DNA from: Gammaproteobacteria bacterium | GTDB taxonomy: Bacteria; Pseudomonadota; Gammaproteobacteria; Thiotrichales; Thiotrichaceae | Direction: 5' to 3' | NCBI GenBank assembly: GCA_018822845.1 | Contig: JAHJJD010000069.1 | Location: 1 to 64,000 of the forward strand | DNA: 64,000 nt | The notes under the pieces: generated by a model | Told to the model about the DNA's origin: nothing | Databases searched by the model: none | The model's input: only the letters and a program-made list of their open reading frames with translations | Shown here: positions 1 through 7,712 of the stretch, piece after piece | How positions within the stretch are numbered: position 1 is the first letter of the stretch | Layout: every line of letters begins with the position of its first letter | Program-made: the position numbers and the translations under genes

Positions 1-40
1 AAAACGTCGGGGAAAACGTCGGGGAAAACGTCGGGGAAAA
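1..40 (+). repeat. 12-bp tandem repeat (AAAACGTCGGGG), three copies plus AAAA
   Basis: Three exact 12-bp copies occupy 1-36 and a fourth starts at 37 but diverges after AAAA. The unit length is a multiple of three, so copy-number change keeps the frame and adds or removes one KTSG motif in the linker of the overlapping gene. The array may extend upstream of the window. Confidence 0.85.
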
Positions 41-216
41 TACTGATGCTGATGCTCGATAATCCTGAAATCACGATTCCTGAGCTTGCTGCCACCATTG
101 GCATTACCGAGCGTTCAATAGAACGCAATATCCAAAACTTGCAGAAAGAAAACAAAATTCAGAGGGTTGGTGCAGCCAAAGGCGGACGTTGGGAGGTGTT
201 GGGTCATGAAAAATGA
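1..216 (+). CDS. C-terminal fragment of an AlbA_2/RecG-like ATP-binding protein (5' end outside window)
   Basis: The frame is open from base 1 to the TGA at 214-216 and gives the last 71 residues of a protein. It begins with three copies of Lys-Thr-Ser-Gly and continues into a winged-helix domain (ELAATIGITERSIERNIQNL, then KGGRWEV). That layout is typical of the C-terminus of AlbA_2/HATPase_c_4 transcriptional-regulator-like proteins (COG2865), where a Lys/Thr/Gly-rich linker joins the ATPase to the winged helix. A full member of this family lies at 4142-6130, so the island may hold two. The catalytic part cannot be seen, so the family call rests on the tail alone. Confidence 0.6.
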   Translation, partial: KTSGKTSGKTSGKILMLMLDNPEITIPELAATIGITERSIERNIQNLQKENKIQRVGAAKGGRWEVLGHEK

Positions 217-242
217 AACATTATTGATTCAGGAGATTTGAA

Positions 243-809
243 GTGGGTAATAAAGCAAAAACTTTCCTGTTTGCTTACTACTGGGTTTTTCCAGTAGTGG
301 TCTTCTTAGCTTTGATAATTGCTCTCGGACTGGAATGGCTGGATAAGGAAAATCAACCACTATGGCTAACCCTAATCACTGGTGCATTAGGTTGGGCCTA
401 TTTCTTCCAAAAACAAAAGCTTGAAGAAGACAAACTATTTTTAGACTCCTTTGAGAAATTTAATAAGCGCTTTCATGATATTAGCAATGACCTAGACAAT
501 TTTGTCAAGGAATACAAGAAGGAGCCACAGTCTATTGAAATCCTAATGCCTATTGTTCACCGGTATTTTGATCTCTGCATTGAGGAGTATCAAATATATA
601 AAAAAGGGCGCATCCCTGAGGAAACATGGTGTTATTGGGCAACAGGAATTTGTGAATACCTGAAACACCATCCAATCCGTCAATATTGGAAAACAATGGG
701 GAAAGCAGGCTTGCTAGAGGATGGATTTTCTGTTGAAGAGTTAGAATTATTTTTAACTCAAAAATGCAAGTGTAGAGCAAAAAGTAAAAAAGGAACTGAT
801 ACTTTATGA
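243..809 (+). CDS. Hypothetical membrane protein, 188 aa
   Basis: I do not recognise the family. The start is GTG at 243 with AGGAG about 10 bases upstream. Two hydrophobic stretches (about residues 9-28 and 38-54) make a membrane hairpin, followed by a soluble helical domain rich in Lys, Glu and aromatic residues. The tail is basic with a CKC motif. Its stop overlaps the start of the DUF262 gene (ATGA at 806-809), so the two are probably co-translated and this protein belongs to the defence operon. The local AT content is higher than in the downstream genes, which fits recent acquisition. A membrane-anchored accessory to the restriction locus is possible but not shown. Confidence 0.65.
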   Translation: MGNKAKTFLFAYYWVFPVVVFLALIIALGLEWLDKENQPLWLTLITGALGWAYFFQKQKLEEDKLFLDSFEKFNKRFHDISNDLDNFVKEYKKEPQSIEILMPIVHRYFDLCIEEYQIYKKGRIPEETWCYWATGICEYLKHHPIRQYWKTMGKAGLLEDGFSVEELELFLTQKCKCRAKSKKGTDTL

Positions 810-2758
810 AAATCTCCACCATCCTCGACCATATCGACAATGGCCACATGGCTCTACCTGAATTCCAACGTGGTTACGTCTGGGGCAAGGAACAAGTACG
901 CGGCCTGTTCAGTTCCCTGTATCGCCGTCACCCAGTAGGTGGTTTGCTGGTATGGGCGACGGAATCCGCCGAAGCGCAATACCGGGGCGACATGCAACTG
1001 GCAGCCGGTATCGTCAAGCTGCTGCTCGACGGTCAACAGCGCATGACTTCACTGTATGGCGTGGTACGTGGCAAGCCGCCCAAGTTCTTTGATGGCAATG
1101 CCTCCGCTTTCACCAGCTTGCGTTTCAATATGGAAACTGAGGTGTTTGAGTTCTGGCAGCCGATCAAAATGCAGGACGATCCGTTGTGGGTGGATGTCAC
1201 GGCTGTTATGCAGAAAGGCAATGCAGGCATGAGGGAGTTTTTTGCCCCCATCAATGCCCATCCTGAACACGCAGCCAAAATGTTTGATTACATGGGGAGG
1301 CTCAGCAACCTGCTCGGTATTCTCGACATCGACCTACACATTGAGGAAGTGACCGGCAAGGATAAAACCCTGGATGTGGTGGTCGACATCTTCAACCGTG
1401 TCAACAGCGGTGGCACCAAGCTTTCCAAGGGCGATCTGGCACTTGCCAAAATCTGCGCGGAATGGCCGGAAGCCCGCAACCAGATGAAAGAAAAACTGCA
1501 TGAGTGGCAGCAGGCTGGGTACGATTTCAGCCTCGACTGGTTACTACGCTCCGTGAATACTGCTCTGACAGGTGAGGCCAAATTCCTGTACCTGCACGAC
1601 AAGCAGGCTCCTGATATTCAGGATGGTCTGAAACGTGCTACCCGCCATATCGACACCTGCCTGAACATGATTAGCGGGAGGCTGGGGCTGGATCATGACC
1701 GGGTGTTGTTCGGGCGTTATGCCCTTCCGGTGATGGTGCGTTATCTGGAGCAAAACAACGGCAGGCTGGATGAAACCGAACGCGACAAGCTGCTATTCTG
1801 GTTTGCACAGGCAGGAATGTGGGGACGCTTTTCAGGCTCCACCGAATCCTTTATCGACAAGGATTTAGGCGTACTGGAAAACAATGGCAACGTCGACAAA
1901 CTGCTGGCAGAACTGCGTTTATGGCATGGTGGCCTGAGCATTGAACCGGGGCACTTTGATGGCTGGAGTCTTGGCGCACGGTTTTACCCGATGCTGTACA
2001 TGCTCACCCGCATGGGCGAGGCGCGGGATTGGGGCACGGGTCTGCCACTGAAAGCTAGTCTGCTGGGCAAAATGAACAAACTGGAAGTGCATCATATCTT
2101 CCCCAAGGCGCGATTGTATGATGCCAACCGCCGCCGTAACGAGGTGAATGCGCTGGCAAATTTCTGTTTCCTGACCAAAGAAACTAACCTCGACATTCGC
2201 GACAAATACCCGCATGACTATTTTGTTGAGGTGGAATCACGCCACCCCGGTGCGCTGGCTTCGCAGTGGATACCGATGGATGAAAACCTGTGGAAGATGG
2301 AGAACTACCTCGATTTTCTGGAAGCGCGTAAGGCATTGCTGGCGGAAGAAGCCAACCAGCGGATGCGTTCGCTGCTGCATGGCGATACTCAGTGGATGGA
2401 AGGCCGTAATACTGGGTCTGTCACTCCGATCTCGGTTAAGGGCGGCATTAGCGACGAGGCGGAAGAACAGGCATTACAGGCTCTCAATCAGTGGGTGCAG
2501 GAACAGGGCTTGCCAGCAGGGATAATGTCGTATGACTACAGCGACCCGCAGAGTGGGAAGCAACTGGCAGTGTTTGATCTGGTGTGGTCAACCGGCGTGC
2601 AGGAAGAACTCAGCCAACCAGTAGCTGTGCTACTGAATGAAGATAACGATACAATGGCACTGGCGAGTCAGGCAGGATTCCGGTGTTTCACTTCAGCGGC
2701 GACGTTCAAGCAGTACGTAAAGGGCGAGATTCTGGCAGAGGTAGCCGATGCAGTCTGA
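806..2758 (+). CDS. DUF262 / HNH (DUF1524-like) GmrSD-type protein
   Basis: The 650-residue protein has an N-terminal DUF262 (ParB-like NTPase) domain: PEFQRGYVW near residue 18, LLDGQQRMTSLYG near 75 and FNRVNSGGTKLSKGDL near 196. An HNH-type motif, HHIFPKARL with a following NALANFCFLT, lies near residue 428. DUF262 with HNH is the architecture of GmrSD type IV restriction enzymes, which cut modified DNA. About 100 further C-terminal residues (FDLVW, AVLLNE, GFRCFTS) are not assigned and could be another nuclease-like domain. It overlaps its upstream neighbour by 4 bases and hsdS by 11. That places it inside a type I restriction operon, where it may add activity against modified phage DNA. 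Confidence 0.85.
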   Translation: MKISTILDHIDNGHMALPEFQRGYVWGKEQVRGLFSSLYRRHPVGGLLVWATESAEAQYRGDMQLAAGIVKLLLDGQQRMTSLYGVVRGKPPKFFDGNASAFTSLRFNMETEVFEFWQPIKMQDDPLWVDVTAVMQKGNAGMREFFAPINAHPEHAAKMFDYMGRLSNLLGILDIDLHIEEVTGKDKTLDVVVDIFNRVNSGGTKLSKGDLALAKICAEWPEARNQMKEKLHEWQQAGYDFSLDWLLRSVNTALTGEAKFLYLHDKQAPDIQDGLKRATRHIDTCLNMISGRLGLDHDRVLFGRYALPVMVRYLEQNNGRLDETERDKLLFWFAQAGMWGRFSGSTESFIDKDLGVLENNGNVDKLLAELRLWHGGLSIEPGHFDGWSLGARFYPMLYMLTRMGEARDWGTGLPLKASLLGKMNKLEVHHIFPKARLYDANRRRNEVNALANFCFLTKETNLDIRDKYPHDYFVEVESRHPGALASQWIPMDENLWKMENYLDFLEARKALLAEEANQRMRSLLHGDTQWMEGRNTGSVTPISVKGGISDEAEEQALQALNQWVQEQGLPAGIMSYDYSDPQSGKQLAVFDLVWSTGVQEELSQPVAVLLNEDNDTMALASQAGFRCFTSAATFKQYVKGEILAEVADAV

Positions 2759-4142
2759 GTGGCGTAAATGCAGCCTTGAGGATGCTGATGTTATTTTGCT
2801 TGATTGCGTGCATAAAACACCGCCAGATGCAGGTAAAGGTATTCCATATATCGCCATCCCACAATTAAAGGAAGGAAGGATTGATTTTTTGGCAAGTCCT
2901 CGACTGATTAGCCACGAAGATTACTTAGAATGGACAAAGAAGACCAATCCCCAAACTAACGATATTGTTCTTTCCAGACGATGCAATCCTGGTGAAACTG
3001 CTTATGTTTCAGAAGGAGCAAAATTTGCGCTTGGGCAAAATCTCGTATTATTACGTGCAACTGGAAACACAATCTTTCCTCCATTCCTTAGATGGTTAGT
3101 TCGAGGTAAGGAATGGTGGGACGAAATAGCAAAATATCTGAATGTTGGAGCTGTTTTTGACAGTTTACGTTGCGCCGAAATTCCAAAATTTGAATTAACC
3201 ATCCCGCCAATTTCAGAACAAAAAGCTATTGCCCACATCCTCGGCTCCCTCGACGACAAAATCGAACTCAACCGCCAGATGAACGCCACGCTGGAAGCAA
3301 TGGCGCAAGCCCTGTTCAAAAGCTGGTTCGTGGATTTCGATCCGGTGATTGATAACGCGCTGGCGGCAGGCAATCCCATCCCGGACGAACTGGCAGACAA
3401 GGCCGCCGCCCGTGAAGCCTTGGGCGATGCCCGCAAGCCGTTGCCGGAGGACATCGCCGCGCTGTTTCCTGCTGCGTTTGTGTGGACAGAGGAAATGGGG
3501 TGGATACCGGAGGGGTGGGAAGTTAGCCCACTGAAGCATCTCACAACTAAAATCGGCAGCGGTGCTACTCCCACTGGAGGCCAAAAAGTATACCAAGATT
3601 CAGGTACAGCACTTATTCGCAGCCAAAACATTTATGATTCTGAGTTTGTATGGGCTGGGTTAGCTTATATTTCAGATGAAGCTGCGACACAGTTACAAGG
3701 CGTTACGGTTCAAAGTGAAGACGTATTACTTAATATTACCGGGGCTTCTATTTTAAGAACGTGTGTTGTCAATCCCAATGTATTGCCTGCCCGCGTGAAT
3801 CAGCATGTGGCTATTATTAGGGCAAAAAAAGGCATATCTTCCTGGTATTTACACTTACACTTGTTACAAAAAAGAACGAAAGACTACCTATTGGGATTAA
3901 ACGCTGGTGGATCAAGAGAGGCTGTGACTAAAGCACATATTGAGTCGGTTCCCTCCCTCGTTCCGAATAACAAAATTCTTGACTCTTTCCATGCTCTGAT
4001 AGCGCCAAATTATGAAAAAGCACATCAACTAGATAACGGGACAATTACTCTTTCAAGACTTCGGGATACGCTGCTGCCGAAACTGTTATCCGGCGAACTG
4101 CGGATTCCAGAGACTGAAAAGCTGGTGGAGGAGGCCATCTGA
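2748..4142 (+). CDS. hsdS: Type I restriction-modification specificity subunit HsdS
   Basis: HsdS is the DNA-recognition subunit of type I R-M enzymes. The 464 residues show two variable target-recognition domains (about 1-155 and 255-410), each followed by a conserved helical spacer. The first spacer contains ISEQKAIAHILGSLDDKIEL near 160 with LNRQMNATLEAMAQALFKSW. The second ends in LRDTLLPKLLSGELRIPE near 430. The variable domains are visibly more AT-rich than the conserved parts, as is common when recognition domains are exchanged. It overlaps the DUF262 gene by 11 bases and the next gene by one (TGATG), so it is in the same transcript. No HsdM partner is present in the window. Confidence 0.95.
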   Translation: MQSEWRKCSLEDADVILLDCVHKTPPDAGKGIPYIAIPQLKEGRIDFLASPRLISHEDYLEWTKKTNPQTNDIVLSRRCNPGETAYVSEGAKFALGQNLVLLRATGNTIFPPFLRWLVRGKEWWDEIAKYLNVGAVFDSLRCAEIPKFELTIPPISEQKAIAHILGSLDDKIELNRQMNATLEAMAQALFKSWFVDFDPVIDNALAAGNPIPDELADKAAAREALGDARKPLPEDIAALFPAAFVWTEEMGWIPEGWEVSPLKHLTTKIGSGATPTGGQKVYQDSGTALIRSQNIYDSEFVWAGLAYISDEAATQLQGVTVQSEDVLLNITGASILRTCVVNPNVLPARVNQHVAIIRAKKGISSWYLHLHLLQKRTKDYLLGLNAGGSREAVTKAHIESVPSLVPNNKILDSFHALIAPNYEKAHQLDNGTITLSRLRDTLLPKLLSGELRIPETEKLVEEAI

Positions 4143-6130
4143 TGCTCAGAATCACAACACTTGATGATATTGCCGCACTTCGGGAAAACTACGAGGTAGA
4201 GTGCAAGCTTGCCGCAGGTAGAAATGGCTTGGGCGAAGTTCCCAAGGATTTATGGGAAACCTACAGCGCCTTTGCCAATAGTGATGGCGGCGATATTTTC
4301 CTCGGCCTTGAAGAAAAGCAAGGCACATTCAGACTCAACGGCATCGTAAATACCACCAAAGTGCTGGATGACTTCTGGAACCTGATCAACAACCCGCAAA
4401 AGATCAGCACCAACATCCTGAAGCAGGAACACGTCAGCGAGATCAACCTTAACGGCAAGATCATTATCCGCATCCATGTGCCGCGAGCCATGCGCAAGCA
4501 ACGCCCTGTCTATATCGGGAATAATCCCATGACAGGTACGTTCAAACGTCAAAACAGCGGAGACTATCGCTGCGATGATGAAACCGTGCGCAGAATATTG
4601 GCCGAACAAATTGAAGATAGCCGCGACAACGAAATCCTGTTCGGCTACAACATGGATGACCTGGATAGCACTACCTTCAACGCCTATCGCCAGCTTTATG
4701 TTATCCGCCAGCCTGATCACCCCTGGAACACCATTGAACCCATCGAATTTTTGCGCAATATAGGAGCCTGGCGAGTAGACCGCGAAAGTGGCAGAGGTGG
4801 TTTGACACGTGCTGGTTTGTTGATGTTTGGTCGCCTGCCCTCCATTCAGGAACATTTCCCCAACTACATGCTCGACTATCAAGAGCGCCCCGAACCCAAC
4901 ACAGAAGCCCGCTGGATTGACCGTATAACGCTGGATGGCACATGGTCAGGCAACTTGTTTGACTTCTACAGACAGGTTTTCAGAAAATTGACCCACAGCG
5001 TGAAGGTTCCCTTCAAATTGAAAGGCGACATCAGACAAGATGAAACCCCTGTACATCAAGCAATACGTGAAGCATTGATCAATACGCTGGTACACGCCGA
5101 CTACACGGGTAGAGCTTCCATTCTGGTAGTCAAGCGGCCTGATATGTTTGGCTTCCGCAACCCAGGGTTGATGCGGGTTCCCCATGAAATTGCCATACAA
5201 GGCGGCGAAAGCGATTGCCGGAATAGACTAATCCACCAAATGTTCCGCTACGTAGGGCTGGGTGAACAAGCCGGGTCAGGTATCCCCAAAATATACCGGG
5301 GTTGGGGAAGCCAGCATTGGCGAAAACCATTGCTGTATGAAAAGGATGTGCCTTCTGAACAGACGCTGCTCGAATTGCGGATGCTTGACCTGCTACCAGC
5401 AGGCGTCATGGAACACCTGAGAAAACTATTTCCCAAACACTTCAATGAACTGAAAGAACTGGAACGGTTGATTCTGGCGACGGCAGCAACTGAACAAGTT
5501 GTCACCCACCGACGCATGGTGGAAATCACCACTGAACATAGCCACGACCTAACCAAGGCGTTCCAGTCACTTAGTAAAGACAATCTGTTGATTACTACAG
5601 GACAAGGCAGAGGAACGGTATATTGCTTACCTGGCCACAGCCTTCCTACCCCGGAACAAGCATTTGGCGACAATAGTCCGGAGTTATTCCACACAATGTC
5701 CGGAGCTGATGAACTTAGCTCCGGACATTCCAGCCGTAGCTCCGGTTCTAAGAACCTGGACAACGCCACCTCCAACCGAGATTCAACGGGTTGCTTGGTT
5801 GTCGCAGGTCTTAGTTTACCCGTCATTGACAACCTAGAGGTTCTTGATAAAGATTTACTCAATCGATTGGTGAGCCGATCATCAGCAGTAAAAGACAAAC
5901 CTAGAGCTGATAAAGGCATGATGGAGGCGATCATTCTTGATTTGTGCTCCCGTTATTATTTGACGCTGCCTGTACTGAGCCAATTACTCGGTAGAAAACC
6001 CGACCCGCTCAGAAAATCCTACCTAAAACCCTTGGCAGAACAAGGGATGCTGATGCTTGCTTTCCCTCAAAAACCCACCGACCCACGGCAGGCATACACA
6101 GCTTCCCATGCGATACACAGCGTGCGGTAG
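4142..6130 (+). CDS. AlbA_2 (Schlafen-like) and HATPase_c_4 ATP-binding protein, RecG-like family
   Basis: The N-terminus carries an AlbA_2 domain (YEVECKLA near residue 18, then YSAFANSDGGDIFLGL near 41). Around residues 320-390 an HATPase_c_4 domain shows FRNPGLMRVPHEIA and GLGEQAGSGIPKI. The C-terminal 250 residues contain winged-helix-like segments and a Ser-rich linker near 520-545. Members of COG2865 are often annotated as putative transcriptional regulators or RecG-like, and many sit beside type I R-M genes, but their biochemical role is poorly defined. The gene starts on the last base of the hsdS stop codon, which argues for translational coupling. At 662 residues it is longer than typical members because of the extra C-terminal helix-turn-helix region. 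Confidence 0.85.
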   Translation: MLRITTLDDIAALRENYEVECKLAAGRNGLGEVPKDLWETYSAFANSDGGDIFLGLEEKQGTFRLNGIVNTTKVLDDFWNLINNPQKISTNILKQEHVSEINLNGKIIIRIHVPRAMRKQRPVYIGNNPMTGTFKRQNSGDYRCDDETVRRILAEQIEDSRDNEILFGYNMDDLDSTTFNAYRQLYVIRQPDHPWNTIEPIEFLRNIGAWRVDRESGRGGLTRAGLLMFGRLPSIQEHFPNYMLDYQERPEPNTEARWIDRITLDGTWSGNLFDFYRQVFRKLTHSVKVPFKLKGDIRQDETPVHQAIREALINTLVHADYTGRASILVVKRPDMFGFRNPGLMRVPHEIAIQGGESDCRNRLIHQMFRYVGLGEQAGSGIPKIYRGWGSQHWRKPLLYEKDVPSEQTLLELRMLDLLPAGVMEHLRKLFPKHFNELKELERLILATAATEQVVTHRRMVEITTEHSHDLTKAFQSLSKDNLLITTGQGRGTVYCLPGHSLPTPEQAFGDNSPELFHTMSGADELSSGHSSRSSGSKNLDNATSNRDSTGCLVVAGLSLPVIDNLEVLDKDLLNRLVSRSSAVKDKPRADKGMMEAIILDLCSRYYLTLPVLSQLLGRKPDPLRKSYLKPLAEQGMLMLAFPQKPTDPRQAYTASHAIHSVR

Positions 6131-6138
6131 AAACACAC

Positions 6139-6771
6139 ATGAACCTAACCTTCATCTCCGACACCCATTCCCTGCACGACCGGATGCAGCCCCTCGCTTC
6201 CGGCGACGTGCTGATCCATTGCGGCGACTTCACCGGGCGCGGCACACTGGACGATACGCTGTTTTTCGCCGAATTCATGGCAGCACAGCCTTTCCCCCAC
6301 AAGATCGTGATTGCCGGAAACCACGACTGGTGCTTTGAAGACAAACGCCGCAAAATCGCCGAACACATCCTCAAGGAATACGGCCTCATCTACCTCAACG
6401 ATTCCGGCATCGAAATTGACGGTGTGAAATTCTGGGGTTCGCCCGTACAACCCGAATTCATGAACTGGGCATTCAACCGCCAGCGTGGTGAAGCCATCCG
6501 CCAGCACTGGGACAAAATCCCCGCCGCTACCGACGTGCTGATTACCCACGGCCCCGCCTCCGGCATCCTCGACCAGTGTTACAACGGTTTCAACGCCGGG
6601 TGCGAAGATTTGTTGCATGCCATCCAGCGCATCAAACCGCGCATCCACGCCAGCGGCCACATCCACGGAGGCTACGGCAAAAAGAAAGTCGGCAAGACCG
6701 TGTTCATCAACGCCTGCATTCTGGATGAACGCTATCAGGTACGGAATCCGCCAATTGAGGTGAAGATTTAA
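6139..6771 (+). CDS. Calcineurin-like metallophosphoesterase
   Basis: All five metallophosphoesterase motifs are present in 210 residues: FISDTHS near residue 5, HCGDFTG near 28, IAGNHDW near 56, ITHGP near 135 and SGHIHGGYG near 173. These coordinate a dinuclear metal centre that hydrolyses phosphomono- or diesters. The sequence resembles the MPPED1/MPPED2-like group; its substrate is unknown. It starts 8 bases after the AlbA_2 gene stop and is probably the last gene of that operon, so a nucleic-acid or nucleotide substrate linked to defence is possible. It converges with the toxin gene at 6768, overlapping it by 4 bases. Confidence 0.9.
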   Translation: MNLTFISDTHSLHDRMQPLASGDVLIHCGDFTGRGTLDDTLFFAEFMAAQPFPHKIVIAGNHDWCFEDKRRKIAEHILKEYGLIYLNDSGIEIDGVKFWGSPVQPEFMNWAFNRQRGEAIRQHWDKIPAATDVLITHGPASGILDQCYNGFNAGCEDLLHAIQRIKPRIHASGHIHGGYGKKKVGKTVFINACILDERYQVRNPPIEVKI

Positions 6772-7259
6772 TTCTCTCCAGCCAACACTTTTGCTTGCTG
6801 AATAAGTGCAGGCGCTAGGCGGTAATCGTGTTCCAGCATAGCATCCAGCAAGCAACTCACTTCCGTAATCAGTCCCGTTTGTTTGGCTTTGAGCAATAAA
6901 CCGACTGTCCCCAATACATCCACATGTTCCTGTTTGGCAACTGACCGACCACGCCGCTCATCAAGCAATACAGGGCAACTCGCTTGTTTTGCCAAAGAAA
7001 TGGCTTGGGTTTCGCCTGCATCCAACCCGTAATTGAGATAAGCGGGGTCATCGGCGGCAAGATCAGGCACAACTCTAGCGTACTGAGCGGCGAACCCAAC
7101 GATACGCTTGGCATCTGAGCGGTAAGCCAAGGTTGTTGCTTCAACCAGCACCGTTTCGGGGATGCATATCTCGGCATAAAGCTGACGCAGCAAATGCAGA
7201 TGATCCAGTTTGGCGAGGATAACTAACGGCCCCGTATCCGCCACGATCAACACACTCAC
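6768..7259 (-). CDS. DUF3368 / PIN-like toxin
   Basis: The 163-residue protein begins VLIVADTGPLVILAKLD, with the acidic residue expected of a PIN-fold nuclease, and continues with LDAGETQAISLA near 80 and VLLDERRGR near 97. These are the acidic positions of DUF3368, a PIN-like family usually paired with UPF0175 antitoxins. The predicted role is Mg-dependent RNA cleavage when free of its antitoxin. The start overlaps the antitoxin stop by 4 bases, the usual translationally coupled arrangement. The pair lies on the opposite strand inside the R-M island, between the metallophosphoesterase and hsdR. Confidence 0.85.
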   Translation of the reverse strand: MSVLIVADTGPLVILAKLDHLHLLRQLYAEICIPETVLVEATTLAYRSDAKRIVGFAAQYARVVPDLAADDPAYLNYGLDAGETQAISLAKQASCPVLLDERRGRSVAKQEHVDVLGTVGLLLKAKQTGLITEVSCLLDAMLEHDYRLAPALIQQAKVLAGEN

Positions 7260-7582
7260 AGACTGGCAACCCGCAGCTCATCCTCCAATTCCTCCGGCGG
7301 ATAATCCACCACAGGAATACCCATACGGCTCAGGTGTTCGCTAAATAGCACATACGGCATTCCGGCAATCTTTGCCGCTTTGCCCAAAGACAAGATGTTT
7401 TCTTTGAACAAATACTCTGCCAATGCCACTTTAACGCCACTGTCGAGCAACGCCGCTGTAAACGGTAAAGCAACCAGAATCGGTTCGCCGCGTTTGGTGA
7501 TCAGGGATGGGCGACCCGCTTCCGCTTCACGGCTCAATTCCCCGCTGCGTTCGCGTAGATCACGGATGGAAAATGTTTGCAT
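7256..7582 (-). CDS. Phd/YefM-like and UPF0175 fusion antitoxin
   Basis: Residues 1-45 (FSIRDLRERSGELSREAEAG, then ITKRGEPILVALPF) read as a Phd/YefM DNA-binding domain. Residues 50-108 (ALAEYLFKENILSLGKAAKI, then LFSEHLSRMGIPVVDYPPEE) read as UPF0175. UPF0175 proteins are antitoxins for DUF3368 toxins, here the next gene downstream. The fusion would combine a recognised operator-binding domain with the toxin-neutralising one. The start is ATG at 7580-7582. A short palindrome, CCAT-T-ATGG at 7609-7617, lies in the promoter region and could be an autoregulatory operator, though it is too short to be convincing alone. Confidence 0.85.
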   Translation of the reverse strand: MQTFSIRDLRERSGELSREAEAGRPSLITKRGEPILVALPFTAALLDSGVKVALAEYLFKENILSLGKAAKIAGMPYVLFSEHLSRMGIPVVDYPPEELEDELRVASL

Positions 7583-7647
7583 GGCGATAATTCCCTGTTA
7601 GATGTTACCCATTATGGTAGCACATGCCGCATGAAGAAGAGCGGCTG

Positions 7648-7675
7648 AAAAGTGCCTACAGTATCGGCACTTTTT
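7648..7675. terminator. Hairpin upstream of hsdR (possible bidirectional terminator)
   Basis: AAAAGTGCC at 7648-7656 pairs perfectly with GGCACTTTT at 7666-7674 around a 9-base loop and runs into a T tract. A tracts and T tracts flank the stem on both strands, so it could terminate in either direction. It sits between the antitoxin start and hsdR, just ahead of a TACAAT box at 7681-7686 that may be the hsdR -10 element. Confidence 0.45.
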
Positions 7676-7712
7676 GTTGGTACAATCTTCAAACAGTGAA
7701 GCGGGGTAAACA

